A stretch of 64,000 bases of DNA from Saccharina japonica. Lineage: Eukaryota; Sar; Phaeophyceae; Laminariales; Laminariaceae. Each line of letters begins with the position of its first letter. Position 1 is the stretch's first letter. The position numbers were made by a program, and so were the translations under genes. Below, piece by piece: positions 36,301-46,984 of this stretch. The notes below the pieces were generated by a model. That model made no database searches, was not told the origin of the DNA, and saw nothing but the letters and a program-made list of their open reading frames with translations. Location: positions 1 to 64,000 of the forward strand of contig MEHQ01001858.1 in the NCBI GenBank assembly GCA_008828725.1. Direction: 5' to 3'.

Positions 36301-39300
36301 GAAACAAAAACGAAAAACGAAATGAAAATAAACAGAGCGCTGCTTGGTCCCTGGCACAAACGTGTTCCCCTTCGTTTTTGTTCTGAGAAAATCAGTGATT
36401 TCCAACCTATTGCGAACAACAAAAGGTTGACAACTGAAAAACGAAAAGGAAAACGAAAACGAAAAGGAAAACGAAAGCACGAACAACAAATTAGCGTGTC
36501 CTATTGGTCAGCGCAGCCACGTGAAACTAAAATATCAGGACTGCCGCACGCAGCACGCAACCCACAGCTAGCACGGCAACACAGCCACACAGGTCCCCCG
36601 TAAGATAGTCAGCAGGCCAACCATAACACCAGCCCCGACGCTCTAGGGCCTTTGTTTCCCGGCGTTCGAGCCAAAGCGAAGATAATTTGAGTAGAGTTCA
36701 GCATGACGCCCTTGAGAATGAGGTTGGAACTTCGTTTTCAGTACAATTAATAAGTGTGATCCCGGGGCATCAACGATGGACACGCGACCACCTCCATGGG
36801 AGCCCCAATGACCTCCCGGGATCGACTTGTCGTCGCGTATGCCTGCTTCTCTGGTGGGCCTGTGTTGCCGAGCGCTAGATTGTCGGCATGCATCCATATT
36901 ATTACTAGTTAATAGTTGTGAACGGCCCATAGGTTTATGTTGTTTCGGCCTGGATCTTGTTTTTCACATTTCGTTTCTGTTTGGGCACATCGGGTAAAAG
37001 GATATATCGAAAACGTAATGATTTCGTTTTTCGATTTTGATTTTCGTTTCTGTTTGGACATGCCCTCAGGGTGGGTGGGTGGCTTTGCATGACAAAGACT
37101 AGGGTGTATTAAGCAACAAAAAACACGAAACCGAGGGCTAGAGGTATGTAAGCACAACAATCACAGCGCCCGCTCGGGCTACAATCAACGTCCGGGACCC
37201 TTAGCGTCACAGCGCTATGGCCGTCTGTAAATGCGCAAGCATATCAGGGCGCCTAATACTAGCGAACGTTTTAATTCTACACGTTGTTATGATAACTATT
37301 TCAAACATTCTGCTTGCCGAGGAAATTAGTGAACTACTGCTGTAGTCTTTTATGGCGTCAATATGTCAATATGCAAGGATACCCCTATTCCACTATTCCG
37401 CTACAATAGCATTTGCCTTATTGGGATAGCTACTTATATGAGTATAGTAGGAGTATCTTGAATATAGTATAAGAATTATGTACCTCACCCGAAACGTGAT
37501 TTTATGAAAAGTTGAAAAGTTGAACATGCAACCCGACGAATAATCCCGTATAATACTCGTAGAACTACGATACTCCTATAACATTATAACATATGTATAT
37601 GTATCATAACTATAAGTATATGTAGGTAGTTAACGTATAATATTGTGCATTTATACTCTGTACTCTGTATACCGTATCAATAAAGCGCTTCCAACGCTAT
37701 TGGGATAAGGAGCATACTGATAGTCGTACTAATAGTCATACTAATAGTCATATTATTAGTATACTAATAGTCATGTTAATAGGCATGCTACTGAAGTTGT
37801 TATACTAGTAGTCATACTAATAGTCATACATATATAGTTTAGTGCGAAGACTGGTATACACCCCTATGGTAGCACGCCTCTGCCCCCTTTAATAATACTG
37901 CCATACTACTCTTAAATACTCTTGGGGTTTACATGCTATTTAATAGATAAGCAGCAACACACACCCCAGGAAAGGCATGACGCCGTCCGTGTCATACGTG
38001 TCATGTCATACATATATACAGTACGTGTCGTAAGAGTAGAGGCGAAGAGATAGAGATCGATCGAGAAATTCCAGCATACAGCAATACACTACAAAGTAGA
38101 GCACTCCCACAAAGTCGCACCTCTTTTTCGTAGAGTTCGCCAAGCCCTTCCTTGCTTTTGTCCTGCGATAGGTGGGGTGCCTCCTTCCGTACGGCAGGTC
38201 CTTGGACATCCCTAACCATATAATACATACAAAAACAGACTATCAAATGGCGGAGCCAATCAAGCGATCGAGAGCACGAAAACGCCAAAAAACGGTGGAC
38301 TCCAATATTCCAAGTACAAGGTTGGGGCAAGCGTGTACCTGCGAAACCGCTGTGAGGTCTACGAATGTTAGCTAAGGGTAGCAACATGCACCGCAGTGGC
38401 GGGCAGTGCAGTGCAGTGCAGTGCAGCGCAGTGAAAAGCAAGGCGAAACGAGTGTGAAGCAAGCGTCGCTCCTGTGAGAAGGCGTTATGTTTTAATTTTG
38501 ACGTAGACGGCTGCGAGCAAAGACCGTACCCTTGGTACAACGTACATCGTAGTACACTTCATTACTGGCACAGTACATTTTTTTTTTTTTTTTTTTGTTC
38601 CATCCCATTTATTATCTTCGCACTTCCGTCTTTCTCCCTCCCTAGTCGTAACTCAGATCCGGGGTCACAAAGTAGGCTCCTCTTCCTCCTCCCCTACCAC
38701 GGCTCTTGCCTTGATTTTTATCGCGCAGAGGGTTCAGCCTTCCCAACGCTCGTCGATTTTCATCGAATTTTGCTAACTCACGCTCTCGCGCTTTCCGCTA
38801 GTCAAGATATTTTTGCGAGAAAAAGTCCCTACGAACATGCACTCGGGGGGGCTCGAACTCGCGACCTCGACGCTGACAGGCTTCGTGGTTACCTGCTAGC
38901 CCACCGAGGCGACCGGTACGCTGAACTGCTGAGCCTTGACTGGACTCTTCCGCTTGGTTATTGTAGACAGTAGACAGTAGACAGGGAAGGAACAAAGAAC
39001 GAAGAAAAACAACATACCGCTAACATGCACAGTTCCTAGTCCTCCCTACCCCGTTGCCGGCGCTCCCGTACAAGACCTCTCGGGTGTCCAGGACTCAATT
39101 CATGAACTCGGTAAGCCATCCTGTAATAATGCATGAATGCATGAATGCATTTACTGACCTTGGGGTAACGTCGTCCCAGTTACCGTCGAGACAACGTTTC
39201 TTGATCATGTCGAGCAGAGTCATGGCCAGCTCTGCCGTTGGAGGTGGGGCGACACGCGTCGCACGCTCCACATCAACCGTGGCCTCCAGCAGGCTAGAAC

Positions 39301-42300
39301 ACAACAACACAACAATACAACCACAAGACGAGCACAGCGTAGACGTAGAGATACAAGGTGCAACGGATTATTGGGTATTTAGTATTTACCTGGTATTTAC
39401 CTGGTAGGCATCAAGACCACATACAGTAAAGTAGAGCGGTACTATTAGGATAGGATAGGTGGGGTAAGAGGAGCATGACAGCACGACGTGTCCCATCGTG
39501 CATATCAGAGACGCGAAAGGCAACATGTCATGTGTCGTACATTACGGAGTACACCGAGCAGCAGGTTACGACGCTCAGCAGGACACAAAGGTTTGAGCTC
39601 CATGGCCCGTCATTCGGCATCCCCACGACACGCCCAGCACTGTCCAACCTCACGCAACCAAACACTCTATTACTATTACTATAGTCTAGACCTATTACAT
39701 ACAGTGCGTCAAGTTGAGTTAGACGAATTGGGTAAATGCCGTGAAGCCGATGGGTTGTATGTACATAAACATTACCGCATAACACATAAAGCGATACATA
39801 CCGCATACTGTACTGTATGATATACTTACTAACAGTATGCTACGTATGTTTGGTAATCTGGAGTGTGGTGAAGCGTGAGGGCACCTGTTCTGCGGCCTGT
39901 CGTGGGAGTGAACCTCCCCCCTCAATGCCCACGGTTTCTCGGCGAGCAGCTCCTTCTCCTGGTCAGAGATTTTTCCCTTCATGCGCCGCGAACGAGCACC
40001 GTGTCCAGTCAACCCAGTTTCGTCGTCTTCTTCCTCCTCTTCGTCCTCCTCCTCGTCACTACCGTCCTCTTCCTCGTCATCTTCCTGGTCTTCTTCATCA
40101 TCATCGCGGCGGCGGCGGTTTTGCTTTGACGCCATCGAGCCCTTCTTTTTTCGCGGTTTGCTGTTTTGCGAGGGGACATAGTCGGGAATAGTATCGTGTT
40201 ACAAGATACAACATACATGGATGTCCAATGGTTATAATGTTATAATGGTTGTAATGGGTGTGTTCTTCACACTAAACCTTCCTTTCTACCCGTCGACATC
40301 CAGCACACCCAGTGTCTGTGCCGATTCATCCTAAAAAGGTACCAGTTATGTGGTCACAAAACTACGACACAGAGATACTACGCTCAGTGCAGTAAGCAGA
40401 CAATGGAGACGATCGGGGATACGATCAAGGATAGAATCAGACAATCAGGGAGTAAATCAGAGACTTTGACATGGCGTGTATATGTATGTACGACCATAAA
40501 CATACCAGATTTGCGGGTACTGCTGCAAGACGGAGATGACATTCGGCAGGAACCCAATACAACAAAGGCGGCGACTCCCGCAGCCTAGCCTAATATCTGG
40601 CATATAATACTCACTATCAGATACTGGTATGACGTATGTATGTATAAAATATATATACCTGGTATCATGATGCAATGACGTCACAACATCCCAATACGTA
40701 TGACACAGTATGACACAGCAGTATGAGTATGATGCAATTACGCCACACCATCCTACAGTAGGACACGACATAACATACCATAACATACCATAACATAGGG
40801 AAACATAACACAACATAACATAACATAACATAACATGCCAACTTTACGCAAACAAGGCTTGACTCTCGCTTGGTACAGTGATGAGATTACTACTACTAGT
40901 GTAATGCAGTATCGTATGAGACACATCAGCGCCAAGTATAGACATCAGTTTGCACAACAAGCAACAATCACAGTCGATGTCCACATATATATAAAGGGCA
41001 AGCCTGTGAGCAACACTACTCAACCATGTGAAGGGTTAATTCTCGTAGCAAACAGTATAATAGCACGAAACAGTGCCGTGCAAGAGGGCGACGAGGGCAA
41101 GCAGTCACTGCTGCTGCTGCTGCTGCTGCTGCTTACTCCCGAGGGTGGCTTCGATAAAACAAGCACTGCGTGGACAATATGCTTGAAAGTTAAAGCGAAG
41201 CCACTACGAGTACTGCCGAGAAGCACAGCAGAAGCCAACCAATTTTCCCGAAAACTAACACAACAGCGAAACTACACAGCAGCTCCAGCACGAGAACAGT
41301 GCCAAGGGACAAGAGACACTAGAGACACAAGAGACACAAGAGACGCAAGAGACACAAGAGAGGCATGCGGTATGTCACCTTTCGCCGTCGAAGAAATCTG
41401 AGTGGTTAATACCCCCACCCACTCTGTCGTCTCCTTCCTGTTCCCCTTCCCCCTCGTCAGCATCTTGTCGTATGGCGTCCTCCATCTCCGCATCTTCTTC
41501 TAAATCCGAGTCTTCCTCTTCCTCTTCCTCTTCTTGTCCACCTTTATTACCCCCTCCGCCGTACATCTGCTCGAGCATGCCGTCTGTTCAAAGAGAACAA
41601 ATAAAACGAGCGACTGTCGGTTTAGACATACATACATACATACATACATACATACATACGAGTACATAGTATCAATAATACGTAGTTCTAGACTGTCAGA
41701 GAGAGTAGGACACATGCAGGGCAACCATTCTTGCCAATAGCGTCCATAAAGACTCAAGACATCAGTTCTCGTAGCAATAGCAATAGCAATATCCGGTAGT
41801 TAAGACTATCATTAATAATACACGTCCAGCTAAAAGTACTACATAGTCAAATAAGTAGACTACAGCAGTACTTGAAGTTTAAGGCCAATACACCCATGTT
41901 TGGGGCACCGCGTTCGCAAGTTGCTGACTATTGTTACTATTGTTACTGCTGTTACTGCTGTGATGCGCTAGCATGCTATTAATACTTCTACAGGGTACGT
42001 ATGGGGTATCAAGATATCAATACTGCACCGCCCCAAACGTTGAACACCATCGGAGCCTAGCAAGGTTCAGATGGCATATAATTATATAATAATTTATTAA
42101 TAGTATGGTGCTGACTCCTCCATGGAGATCTTGATCGCTATTTATGTATCTATGTATCTATGTATCCTTGTCATACTGATTGCTGATTGGTCTCGGTTTC
42201 ACATGCGCACTTACTGCCGTGGCTGCTGCCGTGACTACTGGTGTCACTACTGCCGTCAATACTGCCGCCACTACCGACAATACTATTAATAGTGTCGTTG

Positions 42301-45300
42301 CTACTGCTGTTCCTACAGCTCCTACACTATGAATAGATAACATACACAGAGCTCTGTCCTCATTCCTTAACTTGCTCGGGGTATTCATCTCCGTACATAC
42401 AGTATATACAATATCTACGATTAACATACTGTACCGTACTACTACTGTATACTTATCTATTTAGTCGGAACTCACCGTCCATATCGTCCTCCATGGTGCC
42501 TTCGTCCGCAAACTTTTCCATGTCATCGGCATCGAAAAACCTGTCCTCGTTCTATTTAGTAGAACGGAAACAAACGCACACATGGCACACATATAATCAA
42601 CACATACGAGCTGGTTCCAGCGACACCCAAAATATTCCTTCTTCGTACTTTTGCACGCTGGTTTTTGAGAGTTGGAAAACGAAATTTGGCATGGTTGTGC
42701 GTCATGACCTTATAAAAAAAAGTGACCGCTGGTCTTTTTTTATTTTATTTTTTTTGTTTCTTGAGATACATTTTTCTGTTTATTCTGATTTTTTCGGCAA
42801 CTTTAACCCCTCCCTAATTCACGAAAAAAACTAAACTAAAAAAAGACCAGTGGTCAGTTTTTTTATATTGTCATGACGCACAACCATGCCAAATTTCGTT
42901 TTCCAACTCTCAAAAACCAAAGTGCAAAAATGATTCTCGTGAAAGTACTCGAAAATTGTTCCCGGTTTACGTTGAAGTCTAGTACTTTGGAAGGCGGTAA
43001 ATATAACAGCCTTGCATGTTTCACAGAACAAAACAAATGTCACAAACATCTTCCCCTTGTTGATACGATCATGTCAACACTTCTGGTGTCGAATTATTCG
43101 ACGTATTGGCCGATTTATGGCCTAAACACGAATTTATATGAATTTTAGTATGGGCAGTTTCAACCCCTATACAACAACGCCTCCGCAAGTAATATGAAAA
43201 AAGTCCATATCTCGCGAAGTACAACTCGTACGCCAAAAATTTCTTCAGCGATGTGTTCCCCTTGTTCATACGGACATGTGGATATCTTTAGTATTGGAAA
43301 TATCAACGTATTCCGGTTTTTATTGCCCCAAGGTGGAATCTCACGCTTGTCGCTGGAACCAGCTCGTATGTCTAGTCCGTCATGTACCGTACTGGTACAT
43401 GTTATGTACGTGGTACATGGTATGCTCCATCGTCGGGCGGTTGATATGCCTTGTGTTGTGTGATGAGTTGGAATCCGACGCAATCCTACGGTACAAAAAG
43501 CGTGATTTGCGGTCTTCGATGTGTGACTGCGATAAGATATGCTACACCGCAGTATGACAGGCGACTGGTGAAGGGAGAAAATATTTTTTTGGCCGGGAGG
43601 CGTCGTCCCCACGGGCTGCTGTGGACAGTGGACAGCAGTACGCAACTAATCTCCTCTTGTGGATACGGCATTCACGCGCGCAGCCCACCGCAACGCAAAT
43701 ACACAAATACGGCACCCTCATCCCTATGCAATGTACCCCCCTACTAAAAATATGATTTGGTATACCTGCACCAAGTATAACAATTTCCATCACACACCTC
43801 ATCTTCGTCCTCTTGAGTCTTCGATGCCAGTTGCAGCGCTTTGCTTGCCCCCCCTCTCCCTTTTGCCTTCGTTTCCAACTCGTCATCTCCAGAGTCGAGG
43901 TTCGGGTCGTTCTCGCTGTGGTAATCTTCCTCGCCATCGACGTCACTACCGTCGCTATCACCAGAAGCACCATCAGCACCATCAGCACCATCAGCACCAT
44001 CCCCTCGCTGCGTGTCTTCGGCTTCAGAGTCGGAGTCAGAAGCGATGTCAGCGGCCAACTGATTGTCGTGTGGAAGAAACACGCGGAGCAATGACCGTGA
44101 ATATTATGGTCACAGTATTTAACAACTAACAAGAATATCGCATACTCACTGTTATCAGGCACTGCGGTGTAACTGCGTGTGGTGCGTGTGTTGCGTGTGT
44201 TGATGGCATGTTTTTTTTATGGCATGGTTGATGGCATGTATATGCAGTGAGTGATGCATCGATGCATTGACAAATAAGCAAAGCGGTGGGTCTGCTTCGC
44301 AGAAGAATTTGACGGCGATGTTTCTGGTGAAGTCCTTGTTATTTGGGTACCGCAAGGTGCTACGTGTAATATTCCCGCATACCTCAACATCACAGTAAAG
44401 AGCGACTGGTGGAAAACGAAAATGTCAAACATTAGTTGGAACCCGAAAACATGTGGTGACACCTATTGTGCGTTGTTGTCACCCAATCACTCGTCAGTAG
44501 GGCGAAAAGTATATTTAACATCCGAATCACGTACATGACACGATTGCCTTTAAATCCTCAATCAATTACAGCGAAATCGTGGTGGAATGCTGCTGTCATT
44601 TGTACCTGGTAGTTGGTACTAATCAAAGCAGGAGAGTCGCAATAAAAACCATTCCCATGGCATTTGTCCTTACCGACATGTCCTCGCTTTGCAAAAGACG
44701 CGCCAACGTCTTTCGTGTGTGCTTCTCGAGAGGGGCGTTCCTTAGCTCCAACTGTGACCAGATGGACTCGCTGTCAACTCCTGCCCAAACAAAAGTGTCG
44801 CGTCACGTCGAGTCACGCCAAGTCAAGTCAAGTCAAGTCATGTCACGGCACATAATGTCATGTCACGCCACGTCGAGTGGGGCCAAGTCGTGTGACGGCA
44901 TACGACATCATGTAACACGCGTCTGTAGCATGGTCAAACGAGTTTGGCGTTGTTCCGTTATCGACCTTCCAAGTGAATGACTGTACATACGTACACTTGG
45001 CGCAGGCACGTAGTGTGTAGACTTCAAACTCAAATAGCATGCCAGAACATGGTAAATACAACATATAGAACACGCAGTACTAAAAATCAACTTGCCGCAG
45101 TCCAAGGTGTTCTTGGGAGCACTTGCTGGAATAGCATTGATGTGACTGGCATGACGTCATCACCTCCATGATGTGAATGCAATGACTACGAATGACTACA
45201 ATGAAAACGAAGGTGAGTACACATGCACGTATGCGACAGGCACGTGGTGGAACGCATCTGCTGGACCACCGAACGAGCAATGAGACAACTACTGTACTCT

Positions 45301-45659
45301 GTACGTCCCTGCTACGTTCCGTCGACCACGGTGACCTCGGTAATCTGTCAGTCGCTCGCTCACATACTGGAAACAACGTCATATCGGGCTAGGAGTATTT
45401 TGTTTCCACAACACCCCCATATTGCCACTACCAAAAGTGCAACGGCTGCTATTAATACTATTCATATGAATACGGACACTGCTAATGTATCAACGTATCA
45501 TAAGAACATGAACATGACCAAAATCGTTTTGACATCCCTTAGTGGGGTAAAATATTCGTCACCTTGTGCGTACAGCTTCTCCAAAGGGCCGAAAGGTTTT
45601 CTTTGTGCCTCGCTTTGTCTCGCGATCGTGAACAGCTCTTGCAGCACCATGGTCAGCTC
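30398..45659 (-). CDS. MPHOSPH10: U3 small nucleolar ribonucleoprotein subunit MPP10, 14 exons found, 5' end unresolved
   Basis: Minus-strand exons, 5' to 3': 45659-45563, 44780-44674, 44058-43798, 42551-42476, 41583-41379, 40160-39885, 39293-39159, 38211-38121, 35974-35825, 35310-35184, 34487-34408, 32574-32460, 30865-30798, 30487-30398 (TGA at 30400-30398). All phases agree and give 625 residues. MPP10 anchors the Imp3/Imp4-U3 snoRNP complex in the SSU processome and is needed for 18S rRNA maturation in the nucleolus. Family motifs in order: DSESIWSQLELRNAPL, acidic tracts, RFFDADDMEKF, HSDFFD, KISDQEKELLAEKPWALRGE, RPQNSLLEATV, LLDMIKKRCLDGNWDDV, KSKEGLGELYEKE, KLDALCNFHYTPK, AIAMEEVLPSSVADAEALAP, LNPGLGNKYEKAK, KFFTQLQ and a final basic tail. 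An upstream first exon is probably missing, although an in-frame ATG at 45650 could serve as start. Confidence 0.92.
31103..31907. mobile_element. TIR element, GCTGGTTCAAGC-end family, copy 2
   Basis: The left end near 31107 reads ACAGGCTGGTTCAAGCG. The right end near 31888-31907 is the inverted TTATGCTTGAACCAGCTCGT. It is related to the perfect TIR element at 42603-43370. It lies in the MPP10 intron between the exons ending 32460 and starting 30865. No coding capacity is seen. Confidence 0.5.
35329..35590. repeat. Degenerate pentamer/15-mer tandem repeat (AAGTC, AAGCC)
   Basis: At least six copies of AAGTCAAGTTAAACC, then AAGCC repeats, in the MPP10 intron upstream (in gene sense) of the exon 35310-35184; the array reaches to within 20 bp of that exon's acceptor side. 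A related AAGTC run is at 44813-44860 within another MPP10 intron. Confidence 0.75.
36285..37065. mobile_element. 781-bp TIR element with TCA target duplication
   Basis: Starts GGGCCATGTC and ends GACATGCCC in inverted form. TCA precedes (36282-36284) and follows (37066-37068). The subterminal regions are AAAAACGAAAA-rich on one side and TTTTCGTTT-rich on the other. It lies in the 2.1-kb MPP10 intron between exons 38211-38121 and 35974-35825. It has no transposase frame. Confidence 0.65.
37700..37835. repeat. TACTAATAGTCA degenerate 12-bp tandem repeat
   Basis: Eight or so imperfect copies of TACTAATAGTCA in an AT-rich part of the MPP10 intron, immediately preceded by TACTGATAGTCG. Confidence 0.7.
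38577..38930 (-). mobile_element. tRNA-derived SINE with poly(A) tail
   Basis: On the minus strand a tRNA-like head at about 38925-38838 has an A-box-like GGTGGGCTAGCAGG and a B-box-like CGAGTTCGAGCCC at tRNA-like spacing. It is followed by a body shared with 15046-15184 and a terminal run of 19 A (the T run at 38578-38596). Head plus body plus tail is the architecture of a SINE, and a cloverleaf gene is not implied. It lies in the MPP10 intron between the exons 39293-39159 and 38211-38121. Confidence 0.65.
40270..40395 (+). repeat. Dispersed repeat, copy 2 of 3
   Basis: Shares GTCGACATCCAGCACA, TGTGCCGATTCATCCTA, GTGGTCACAA and GACACAGAGATACTACG with the copy at 22236. It lies in the MPP10 intron between the exons at 41379-41583 and 39885-40160. 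Confidence 0.55.
40738..40836. repeat. (ACATA)n/CATAACATA microsatellite
   Basis: Repeated ATAACAT and TACCATAACAT words in an MPP10 intron. Open frames rich in LCYV across it are repeat artefacts. Confidence 0.8.
41105..41132. repeat. (CTG)n trinucleotide tract
   Basis: About eight uninterrupted CTG units within an MPP10 intron. Confidence 0.9.
42603..43370. mobile_element. 768-bp TIR element with 23-bp perfect terminal inverted repeats
   Basis: The left end (42603-42625) and right end (43348-43370) are exact inverted copies beginning CATACGAGCTGGTTCCAGC. The interior has a second large inverted pair (about 42640-42752 against 42838-42935) sharing GTTGGAAAACGAAATTTGGC and its complement. 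It lies in the MPP10 intron between exons 44058-43798 and 42551-42476. No open frame and no clear target duplication. Confidence 0.75.
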
Positions 45660-46484
45660 CTGACACATCAACGCCATCAGACATCAAATACCAGCACACC
45701 AGTAAAAATTAGCGAGCACGGTTACAACGAGTTTGGTAGGAGTGCAGCGCAGTGCAGTGCAGCATAACGGTGCCCGTGCCGTACAGAGTACATGTGACAC
45801 ATGTGTACATATAGAGGGACCTACCTATATTAGAGGGAGGGCAAAGAGGGTTCAGTGTTGTCGAGCTAACGGCTGATGTACTACAGTCTGTTTGTTGAGA
45901 GGTGCCTGGTATTGTTTGAGGCTGTGGTGTGCTGCGGTGTGCTGTGGTGTTGGCGTGCGTGGATGGCGATGGCGAGGAAACAGCGGCTCTCCCCTGCAAG
46001 CATTGCAAGCATTGCGCAATGCGCGATGAATCATGATACACCTGGTATAATACACACCAGTACCTGGTACGTATATGCTTCAATGTACCAAGTGCCACTA
46101 GCTGGAGGGTGCTTTTGTTGTGCTTCGGTTTGCCTGTCCTTTCCATCCGTACTTCGTAGGCCTACTCTGTTTACATATACGATACTCGTAGGTTTATTAT
46201 ATACCAGGTATATGTGTATAGGTATGTTGTATATATTGTTTCTCTTATTCGATTTGTACTGGTATTGTCTGTCACATCTCCGTGGGGGCACGACACTTTT
46301 CGTTTTTCTTTTTCTTTTTTCCTTTTTCTTTGTTTCTTTCGCTTTTTCTATCATCAACGCACCTGGATTGCTTCAGTAGCATATATGTGTATGTCGTGCC
46401 TGACGTATCCCGTACGATGACAGCATGGCATTGCATTGTCTACTCTGCTTACTGCATTACAATGTACCGTCTCTGCTATAAACT

Positions 46485-46590
46485 GCTGTTGTGTCGTGGT
46501 TTACCGACCACAGAGCTTGTACTAGGTATCTCTCTAGGATGAATAATTGGCACGGACACAGGGTGTGCTGGATGTAGACGGGTACGAGTC
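46485..46590 (-). repeat. Dispersed repeat, copy 3 of 3 (partial)
   Basis: On the minus strand it carries the GTCTACATCCAGCACACC and GTGTCCGTGCCAATTATTCA words in the same order as the other two copies, but is shorter and diverged. Confidence 0.45.
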
Positions 46591-46624
46591 GAAATAACGG
46601 TTTAATGTGAAGAACACACACTAC

Positions 46625-46981
46625 GGCCGTTGCCTATGCCGTTCGATTTCGAGCTTCAGATTTGTATGTTTCGATGTCAAAAATGAAAGCATCTGCTTGT
46701 GCAGTCTGGTTGTGCAAAATCTGACCGGGTTTCTTTCGATTTGAGAATCCGACGACTTGGGCCATCAGATTTTCAAATCGAAAAATGGCACGGTCTCAAA
46801 ATTCAACATGTTATTCACGCAAGCAAGCAGCAGAACAACGATCGATGAGTTGGGTGGTGACACAGCGACGTTGCTTCGCGCCCGACGTTTTTTTCGATTT
46901 TCGAACTACTGCTGTAGGTCGCTGAAAAATCGATCGGACCAAAATCTAAAGCTAAGAAATCGAAATGCACAGGAAACGGCC
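46625..46981. mobile_element. TIR element related to 3600-4407
   Basis: Ends GGCCGTTGCCTATGCCGTTCG and, inverted, CACAGGAAACGGCC match the ends of the 808-bp element at 3600. Shared interior words include GACGACTTGGGCCATC-like and TCGATCGGACC sequence. The original flank on the right has been joined to the next element at 46985. Confidence 0.6.
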
Positions 46982-46984
46982 TAA

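Noticed and set aside
38838..38925. Functional tRNA gene on the minus strand
   Set aside because: A and B boxes are present, but acceptor pairing is poor and the sequence continues into a SINE body with a poly(A) tail.
39719..40135. Separate acidic protein (DDDEEDQEDD...)
   Set aside because: It is the acidic part of an MPP10 exon (40160-39885) read beyond its splice donor; the continuation past 39885 is intron.
40009..40218. Lysine/arginine-rich frame on the minus strand
   Set aside because: Frame-shifted shadow of the acidic MPP10 exon.
44155..44420. Minus-strand exon with RYPNNKDFTRNIAVKFF between MPP10 exons
   Set aside because: The flanking exons join directly in phase 0 and the sequence has no MPP10 similarity; kept as intron.
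45080..45170. Extra MPP10 exon (SAPKNTLDCGK) between the first two exons
   Set aside because: Direct joining of 45563 to 44780 gives the conserved LYAQGVDSESIW sequence in frame, so no exon is needed.
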